Positions 6,634-11,250 of a stretch of DNA of 11,250 nucleotides are shown one piece after another; the stretch's first letter is position 1; each line of letters opens with the position of its first letter. The position numbers were made by a program, and so were the translations under genes. Below the pieces are notes generated by a model that was not told where the DNA came from, did not search any database, and saw only the letters and a list, made by a program, of their open reading frames with translations. The stretch comes from an uncultured beta proteobacterium (lineage in GTDB: Bacteria > Pseudomonadota > Gammaproteobacteria > Burkholderiales > Burkholderiaceae), in contig CAJAFJ010000389.1 of NCBI GenBank assembly GCA_903938955.1, forward strand, positions 1 to 11,250. Reading direction: 5' to 3'.

Positions 6634-7506
6634 TTAGCGGGCCGTGGCGCGTTTCAAACGGATCTGGTTCGGCAGCGGCACCGAGCGTTGCAACACGTTT
6701 TCACCCAGCCACAAGGCCGCACGGCGGGCATGCTGGGCGACGGTCGGCAAGGGCATTTGCTGGTAGTCGTCGTTGAACACTTCAAAGCTGTAGTCGCCGC
6801 GGTAACCCAGGCCGTGCAGCCGGGTCACCAAAGCGGCGAGGGCGTTGCTGTTCAAGCCTTCGCCCGGAAAAACGCGGCATGGCCCGGTGCTGCCCAGCGT
6901 GTCGGCCAGTTGCACCAGAAAGACCTTGCTGGGGTCGAGCATGTCCAGATCGTCCAGCAGGGTGGGGCTGCTCAGCATCGGGCAGGCATCCAGCGCCAGG
7001 CCCAGGTTGGGCATGTCGGCTTCGCACACCAGGTCCCACGCCGGCAAAAAGTCTTGAATGACGTGGCCTTGCGGCACGGCCTCAAATGCGACCTTGATGT
7101 TCATCGGAATCGCCAGCATGGCAAGTTTGCGCAGGTCACGCACCAGCGCCTCGGTGTCGCTGGACGCCTGCGCCAGCGTGGAGGCGCTCACCAGCAGCAG
7201 ACGGCAATCCAGCGCATGGCACATCTCCAGCATCGATTTGGCAACGCCCAGTTTGTAGTCGTGCAGCGGGCCGGTCAAGCCTTCAAAATCGCGCAGCGCC
7301 TGGAAGCCGGTGACGCGCAAACCGCTGGCGCGCACCGCCGCCACGGCGCCTTCCAGCCCGAGCGGGTGGTGCACCAGGTCTTGGGCGCTCAGCATGACTT
7401 GTGTGAAGCCGGCATCCTGAATCGCCTGGAGTTTGGCGTCCAGCGGGCCGGCCAGTGAGAGGGTGTCCATCCCGAAATCGTTCGTGTTTCCGCTGTAGTG
7501 GCTCAT
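6634..7506 (-). CDS. Xylose-isomerase-like TIM-barrel protein, homologous to the N-terminal half of 3-dehydroshikimate dehydratase QuiC
   Basis: This 290-residue cytoplasmic TIM barrel belongs to the sugar phosphate isomerase/epimerase (AP endonuclease 2) family. It resembles the dehydratase domain of QuiC, which turns 3-dehydroshikimate into protocatechuate. Shared features are the opening LSLAGPLDAKLQAIQDAGF, FQALRDFEGL near residue 73, LVQLADT and FPGEG near 199-216, and SFEVFND (240-246). The four residues that match the QuiC metal ligands are Glu142, Asp173, Gln199 and Glu242; the first two gaps (31 and 26 residues) are those I recall for P. putida QuiC1. One difference stands out: the Asp-x-x-His motif common in this family reads Asp173-Ala-Cys-Pro176. 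The ATG at 7506 is five bases after the preceding stop, which points to coupling; an internal Met13 is an alternative start. Best guess is a 3-dehydroshikimate dehydratase or a close relative acting on a similar hydroaromatic. Confidence 0.8.
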   Translation of the reverse strand: MSHYSGNTNDFGMDTLSLAGPLDAKLQAIQDAGFTQVMLSAQDLVHHPLGLEGAVAAVRASGLRVTGFQALRDFEGLTGPLHDYKLGVAKSMLEMCHALDCRLLLVSASTLAQASSDTEALVRDLRKLAMLAIPMNIKVAFEAVPQGHVIQDFLPAWDLVCEADMPNLGLALDACPMLSSPTLLDDLDMLDPSKVFLVQLADTLGSTGPCRVFPGEGLNSNALAALVTRLHGLGYRGDYSFEVFNDDYQQMPLPTVAQHARRAALWLGENVLQRSVPLPNQIRLKRATAR

Positions 7507-7511
7507 GGTGT

Positions 7512-8414
7512 TCAGCCGCGCAGGTTGTAGACGAGCTCAAAACTCACGCCGCCCATCCAGGTCTTGGTCAGGGCGCCACGACCGTCGGTCTGGATACTGC
7601 GTGATTGAATAAATTCCGCGCCCCGTTGGCTGAGGTCCGACACCGCCAGCAGCACGTCGGCGCAACCCAGGCCGATGCGTTGCAGGCCTTCGTCGTCTTC
7701 CACATCCAGCACGCTGGCTTCGGGCTCGATCAGCTGGATGTAAAACCGCGACGCCAGCGGTCCCGGGCTGCTGAGAATGCGGCCCTTGGGCAGAATGCCA
7801 AAGCGTTGTTCTGCGGGCAGGTCGGTAAAGCCAAACAGCGCTCGGTAAAATTCGGTCCAGTCCTCGGTCCGGTCATTGCCAATGTACTGAACCACGCCAA
7901 AAAAGTGCAGCCCGGCCACGGCGGGCGGGTGCTGATCGACCGTCGGAATAGGCGTGAAATCCACGTCGTAAATCGAAAATTCCTGGTAACGGTCGACAAA
8001 GTAGATGCGGCTGGTGCCCACGCCATGAATGCCGGGGATGTTCAACTCCATCACTTCTACATGGGTCGGCACGGCCCAGGCGCCACGCTCCAGCGCGCGC
8101 CGGTAGGCGGCCGCGGCGTCGCGCACGCGCAGGGCGATGGCGGCAATCACCGGTTTTTCGGTCAGCGCACGGCCATTGGCGTGGGCGTTGACGATGATGT
8201 TGATGTCGCCCTGGCGGTACAGCATGACCTCGCGCGAGCGGTGGCGTGCCACCGGCCGAAAGCCCATCGTTTCCAGCACCTGCCCCAAGGCTTGCGGCTT
8301 GGAGGTGGCGTATTCGATGAACTCCACGCCGTCCAGACCCAAGGGGTTGGACCCATCGGCGATGGCTTCGCGGTCGGCTCCGCTGGCACTTGGCAAACTA
8401 CTCGCGTTCAACAT
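7512..8414 (-). CDS. 4-hydroxyphenylpyruvate-dioxygenase-like VOC protein, homologous to the C-terminal half of QuiC
   Basis: This 300-residue protein has two vicinal-oxygen-chelate modules, as in 4-hydroxyphenylpyruvate dioxygenase and the C-terminal part of QuiC-type 3-dehydroshikimate dehydratases. The first module starts at GLDGVEFIEYAT (26-37) and includes VARHRSREVMLYRQGDINII (55-74). The second starts at AGLHFFGVVQYIGNDR (167-182), with WTEFYRALFGF (186-196). In the metal site of the second module, His170 and Glu293 (SFELVYN) are present, but the middle His of the GVQHIA-like motif is Arg246 (GLQRIG). The region before Arg246 and the segment to Glu293 are also shorter than in HPPD. A true HPPD is unlikely because of this and the lack of tyrosine-catabolism neighbours. 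It begins 30 bases after livF and ends five bases before the TIM-barrel gene, so the two probably work together. Its role may be structural or regulatory rather than oxidative. Confidence 0.8.
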   Translation of the reverse strand: MLNASSLPSASGADREAIADGSNPLGLDGVEFIEYATSKPQALGQVLETMGFRPVARHRSREVMLYRQGDINIIVNAHANGRALTEKPVIAAIALRVRDAAAAYRRALERGAWAVPTHVEVMELNIPGIHGVGTSRIYFVDRYQEFSIYDVDFTPIPTVDQHPPAVAGLHFFGVVQYIGNDRTEDWTEFYRALFGFTDLPAEQRFGILPKGRILSSPGPLASRFYIQLIEPEASVLDVEDDEGLQRIGLGCADVLLAVSDLSQRGAEFIQSRSIQTDGRGALTKTWMGGVSFELVYNLRG

Positions 8415-8422
8415 GGTTGGTT

Positions 8423-8426
8423 CTCC
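8423..8426 (-). promoter_or_regulatory. Ribosome binding site of the VOC gene
   Basis: On the minus strand GGAG lies eight bases before the ATG at 8414, in the 30-base gap after livF. The gap shows no clear terminator, so the catabolic genes are probably read through from the transporter genes. Confidence 0.65.
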
Positions 8427-8444
8427 GAAAATGATTCAGATCGA

Positions 8445-9200
8445 TTATGCCGATGCCAACTGAGTAGATTCAGGTGCCGCATGCGCGCCCCCCAGAAATA
8501 GTCGCTCGATATGCGGGTCGGCCAGCAACTCGGACGCTGGTTTTTGCAACACCAAGCGACCGGACTCCAGCGCAATCGCTTCGTCCGAAATCTTCAGCGC
8601 GCTCTTGACGTTCTGCTCCACCATCAACACCGTGGTGCCTTGGTCGGCCAGCTTGCGCAGCAGTTTGAACACGTCCTGCACCACCAGCGGCGAGAGGCCG
8701 ATGGACGGCTCGTCAATCAGGATCACCTTGGGGCGCAGCAGCAGGGCACGGCCAATCTCCAGCTGTTTTTGCTCGCCGCCCGACAGGGCCGAGGCCATCG
8801 AGTTCATGCGTTCCTTGACGCGCGGAAAAAATTCCAGCACTTCAGGAATGCGCTCGTGGGTGGTTTTCATGCCCAGCGTGATACCGCCCAGCTCCAGGTT
8901 TTGAAACACCGTCAGCTGGCCAAACAGGTTGCGCCCCTGCGGCACAAAGGCGATGCCGTGCGCCAGCAGCTCTTTCTGGCTCGCACCGTTCACCTTTTGA
9001 CCGTCCAGCAAAATCTGGCCCTGGCGCGGCTTGAGCAAGCCAAACAGCGTTTTCAGCACGGTCGATTTGCCCGCGCCGTTGGGCCCGAGCAGCAGGGTGA
9101 TGGTGCCGCGTTTGGCTTTGAAAGACAGGTTGTTGAGGATCATGAAATCCTTGTACCCCGCCACCACATCGACAAATTCAATACAGGTGTCTTGCGCCAT
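8445..9200 (-). CDS. livF: ABC transporter ATP-binding protein LivF
   Basis: This 251-residue protein is the second ATPase of a LivFGHM-type (HAAT family) importer and works on the inner face of the membrane. It has Walker A GPNGAGKST at 39-47, a Q-loop at Gln88, the ABC signature LSGGEQK at 139-145, Walker B VILIDEP at 159-165 with catalytic Glu164, and a VEQN motif near residue 194-197 as is usual in LivF. Length is slightly above the usual 235-240 because of a C-terminal tail (AHAAPESTQLASA). A strong Shine-Dalgarno (GGGGAG, 9207-9212) lies six bases before the ATG, which is only two bases after the livG stop. Nothing is missing for activity. Family members carry branched-chain amino acids, urea, amides or aromatic acids; the catabolic genes just downstream suggest an aromatic or hydroaromatic acid here. 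Confidence 0.95.
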   Translation of the reverse strand: MAQDTCIEFVDVVAGYKDFMILNNLSFKAKRGTITLLLGPNGAGKSTVLKTLFGLLKPRQGQILLDGQKVNGASQKELLAHGIAFVPQGRNLFGQLTVFQNLELGGITLGMKTTHERIPEVLEFFPRVKERMNSMASALSGGEQKQLEIGRALLLRPKVILIDEPSIGLSPLVVQDVFKLLRKLADQGTTVLMVEQNVKSALKISDEAIALESGRLVLQKPASELLADPHIERLFLGGAHAAPESTQLASA

Positions 9201-9202
9201 GA

Positions 9203-9991
9203 TCAGCTCCCCAAGTAGGCGTCAAGCACCTGTTTATTGGCCCTAATTTCTGCCGGTGTGCCGATCGCCATGACCTGGCCTTCCACCATCACCATGATGC
9301 GGTGGCACAGGTCCATCACAAAATCCATGTTGTGTTCAATCACCACGAACGAGCTTTTTTTGCCGATCTTCGGGCTGCGGTTGAGCTCTTTGAGCAGCGT
9401 GGAAATACCGCCCACTAGGCTCGGGTTGACCCCGGCGCAGGGTTCGTCCAGCAGCACCAGATCGGGCTCGCTCATGAAGGCCATGGCAATGTCCACCAGC
9501 TTTTGCTGGCCGTAAGACAGCTCACCGGCTTTTTTATGCGCCACATGGCGAATGCGAAACTGGTCGATCAGCGCATCGGCCTTGGCGCCCAGGCCGGAGT
9601 CCGTCGGGGCAAACATGCGGCTGAACATCGAGCCCGAATGCTCCTGCGCAGCAACGATCAGGTTGTCGCGCACGCTCATCTTGCCAAACACCTGCAGCGT
9701 CTGGAAGGTGCGACCGACCCCGCGCCGGTTGAGTTCCAGCGGCCCGCAGGTGGTGACGTTTTCGCCGTTGAGTTCGATCTGGCCGGCATCGGGTGTGATC
9801 TGGCCCAACATGCTGTTGAACAGCGTGGTCTTGCCGGAGCCGTTGGGGCCGATGACGCCAAAGATTTCACCCGGCATCACTTGGAAGCTGACGCCGCCGA
9901 CGGCCTGAATGGCGCCGTAGGCTTTTTTGAGGCCGGTGACTTTGAGAACCGGCTGACCGGCCGCCCGGTCATGGTGCTGTGGGTGGCTCAT
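9203..9991 (-). CDS. livG: ABC transporter ATP-binding protein LivG
   Basis: This 262-residue protein is the first ATPase of the LivFGHM-type importer. It has Walker A GPNGSGKTT at 48-56, the Q-loop in RTFQTLQ (Gln97), the signature LSYGQQK at 158-164, Walker B LVLLDEP at 178-184 followed by the LivG-typical CAGVNP, and the H-loop His220 in IEHNMDFVM. The C-terminal BCA_ABC_TP_C-like end (GTPAEIRANKQVLDAYLG) is also characteristic. The start ATG overlaps the livM stop (9988-9991), with GGAG at 9999-10002 seven bases upstream inside livM. About 13 residues precede the normal LivG start and include a His-rich stretch (SHPQHHDR) of no known role. It should pair with LivF as a heterodimer beneath LivH and LivM. 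Confidence 0.95.
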   Translation of the reverse strand: MSHPQHHDRAAGQPVLKVTGLKKAYGAIQAVGGVSFQVMPGEIFGVIGPNGSGKTTLFNSMLGQITPDAGQIELNGENVTTCGPLELNRRGVGRTFQTLQVFGKMSVRDNLIVAAQEHSGSMFSRMFAPTDSGLGAKADALIDQFRIRHVAHKKAGELSYGQQKLVDIAMAFMSEPDLVLLDEPCAGVNPSLVGGISTLLKELNRSPKIGKKSSFVVIEHNMDFVMDLCHRIMVMVEGQVMAIGTPAEIRANKQVLDAYLGS

Positions 9992-10992
9992 GTTGGTGCT
10001 CCATTTTTAGTCGCGGCTTGCGCAGAGGCCGCACGGGCTGCCGACTCCAAGCGTGCCTGTTTCTTGGCCCGCAAACGATCCGGAATGCTCAGCAGTCCAT
10101 CGGGCAGCCAGATCATCAGCAGCACCACGGCCGCGCCAAAGATCGGCAAGTACCAGTCCGCCACCTTGGGCACGTCGCGCAGCCACTCCGGCATGACCAC
10201 GCCCACGGCCGCGCCCAGCACCGGGCCCAGAAAGTAGCCGGCGCCACCCACCACCACCATCAGGTACATCATGATGGACGTGCCCACGGTGAACTGGGCG
10301 GGTTCGATGAACTGCACCTGCGCGGCCAGCAGCGCACCGGCAATACCGGCATACGCAGCGCCAATGGCAAAACTCAGCAGCGTGTAGCTGCGGGTGTCCA
10401 CGCCCAGGCTTTCGGCCCGGATCGGGTTGTCACGCAGGGCCGTGAAGGCTTTGCCCCACGGAGAGCGCAGCAGGCCGAGCAGCAGCAAGGCCATCAGCAC
10501 GGTGACGCCGAGCGTGAAGTAGTAATAAGCCAGGTTGCTCTCCAGCGACAGGCCCAGCAGGTCAGGCCGGGCAATGTTGTTCAGGCCGAAAGTGCCGCCG
10601 GTCAGCCACTCTTCGTTGCGCATCACCAGCCAGATAGCGGTGTTGAAGCCCAGGGTGGCAAACGCCAGGTAGATGGTTTGCACCCGCAGCGCCGGAAAAC
10701 CCAGGATGATGCCGATGACAAAACACAGGGCCGCAGCCGCTGGCAAACCGAGCCAGAAGCTCACGCCCGCTTTGGTCAAAATTGCCACTGTGTAGGCGCC
10801 AATGCCGAAGAAGGCGGCGTGGCCCAGCGACTTCTGCCCGGCGTAGCCAATGGTCAGGTTCAGGCCCATGGTGGCGATGATGAAGATCAGCCAGTAGGTC
10901 AGCAAATAGATGCCGTAATTCTTGAGGAATTGCGGCACCACTGCGGCCAGCAGCGCACAGAGCGCGAGGGAAATGAGAGTCGTTTTTTTCAT
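9988..10992 (-). CDS. livM: ABC transporter permease LivM
   Basis: This 334-residue inner-membrane permease has about eight to nine membrane segments and forms half of the translocation channel with LivH. Family marks are GLNLTIGYAGQKSLGHAAFF (43-62), where the Gly-Tyr-Ala-Gly and Gly-His-Ala residues are highly conserved, GFPALRV, YLAFATLGFN, and the coupling helix RDNPIRAESLGV that docks on the ATPases. MMYLMVVVGGAGYFLGPVLG and the final WLPDGLLSI are also typical. The C-terminus adds a basic, Ala-rich cytoplasmic tail of about 30 residues (RLRAKKQARLESAARAA and onward). The ATG is one base after the livH stop, with AAGG six bases upstream (complement at 10999-11002). Complete and normal for its family. 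Confidence 0.94.
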   Translation of the reverse strand: MKKTTLISLALCALLAAVVPQFLKNYGIYLLTYWLIFIIATMGLNLTIGYAGQKSLGHAAFFGIGAYTVAILTKAGVSFWLGLPAAAALCFVIGIILGFPALRVQTIYLAFATLGFNTAIWLVMRNEEWLTGGTFGLNNIARPDLLGLSLESNLAYYYFTLGVTVLMALLLLGLLRSPWGKAFTALRDNPIRAESLGVDTRSYTLLSFAIGAAYAGIAGALLAAQVQFIEPAQFTVGTSIMMYLMVVVGGAGYFLGPVLGAAVGVVMPEWLRDVPKVADWYLPIFGAAVVLLMIWLPDGLLSIPDRLRAKKQARLESAARAASAQAATKNGAPT

Positions 10993-10993
10993 G

Positions 10994-11250
10994 TCAAACC
11001 TTGCGCTCTTCTTTTTTGCCGAGCAGGCCTTGCGGCTTGAACAAAATCACCACCATGAAGATCACCAGCGCTACGGCATCTTTGTAGGCCGGGGAGATGT
11101 AGGCGGCGGCCAGGTTCTCGCACACGCCCACAATCAATCCGCCCAGCAACGCACCGCGTGAGTTGTTGAAGCCGCCGATGATGGCCGCGAAGAAGGCCTT
11201 GTTGCCCAGGCTTTCGCCCATGTCGAACTTGGCCAGGTAGGTCGGCGTGA
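10994..11250 (-). CDS. livH: ABC transporter permease LivH, C-terminal part (5' end outside window)
   Basis: These are the last 84 codons of the second permease of the LivFGHM-type importer; the frame is open to the right edge (readable from ...TPTYLAKFDMGESLG). GESLGNKAFFAAIIGGFNN, then SRGALLGGLIVGVCENL, match the conserved end of LivH, including the coupling region before it and the last two membrane helices (AAIIGGF..., and KDAVALVIFMVVILF). The end KPQGLLGKKEERKV is the standard basic C-terminal tail. The family is about 290 residues long, so roughly 200 residues lie beyond the window, and the periplasmic binding protein gene is expected there too. The Met at 11221 is internal and not a start. 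Confidence 0.94.
   Translation of the reverse strand, partial: TPTYLAKFDMGESLGNKAFFAAIIGGFNNSRGALLGGLIVGVCENLAAAYISPAYKDAVALVIFMVVILFKPQGLLGKKEERKV

Noticed and set aside
7512..8414. The VOC gene as a genuine 4-hydroxyphenylpyruvate dioxygenase
   Set aside because: It lacks the second metal-ligand His, is shorter than HPPD in the C-terminal module, and sits among hydroaromatic rather than tyrosine-breakdown genes.
7605..8501. A 298-codon open frame on the plus strand across the VOC gene
   Set aside because: It is antisense to a protein with clear HPPD-like motifs and has low-complexity composition with no ribosome site.
9979..11040. A 353-codon open frame on the plus strand across livM
   Set aside because: It is the complement of a clear LivM gene; the translated product is His/Gln/Arg-rich and resembles no family.

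Overview
The window is about 60% GC, gene-dense, and has no gap longer than about 35 bases between genes. Codon use, the gene families and the protein sequences suggest a beta-proteobacterium of the Burkholderiales, probably a Comamonadaceae relative such as Rhodoferax or Polaromonas. That placement is an inference from pattern recognition, not from a search. I see no RNA genes, CRISPR arrays, insertion sequences or prophage genes.

The layout is two tightly packed, convergent gene trains that meet and overlap by 11 bp at 5397-5407. The plus-strand train (1-5407) reads: the end of a type II 3-dehydroquinate dehydratase (aroQ), a divergent shikimate/quinate dehydrogenase-family protein, an HMG-CoA lyase-family enzyme, a TRAP-type periplasmic solute-binding protein, an AEC-family permease, a hotdog acyl-CoA thioesterase and an EamA/DMT-family permease. 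The minus-strand train (11250 down to 5397) reads: the end of livH, then livM, livG and livF (a branched-chain amino acid/aromatic-acid type ABC importer), a 4-hydroxyphenylpyruvate-dioxygenase-like VOC protein, a xylose-isomerase-like TIM-barrel protein and a 3-carboxy-cis,cis-muconate cycloisomerase (PcaB)-like protein. Promoters for both trains lie outside the window.

Taken together the genes look like a locus for uptake and breakdown of hydroaromatic acids (quinate, shikimate or a relative). AroQ would make 3-dehydroshikimate from 3-dehydroquinate, and the dehydrogenase would feed in the alcohol. The TIM-barrel and VOC proteins correspond to the two halves of the fused 3-dehydroshikimate dehydratase QuiC, which makes protocatechuate. 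The PcaB-like protein resembles an enzyme of the protocatechuate branch of the beta-ketoadipate pathway. Four transport-related modules surround them.

The most interesting point is that several of these proteins keep the fold and many signature residues of their families but differ at active-site positions. The dehydrogenase lacks both carboxylate-binding serines and carries an NAD-type Asp. The VOC protein has Arg for the second metal-ligand His. The TIM barrel keeps four metal ligands but has Pro for a neighbouring His. The PcaB-like protein has lost its catalytic signature loop and a conserved His. All reading frames are intact, so I read this as either a variant pathway with a different substrate or a set of repurposed paralogues, rather than ordinary gene decay.
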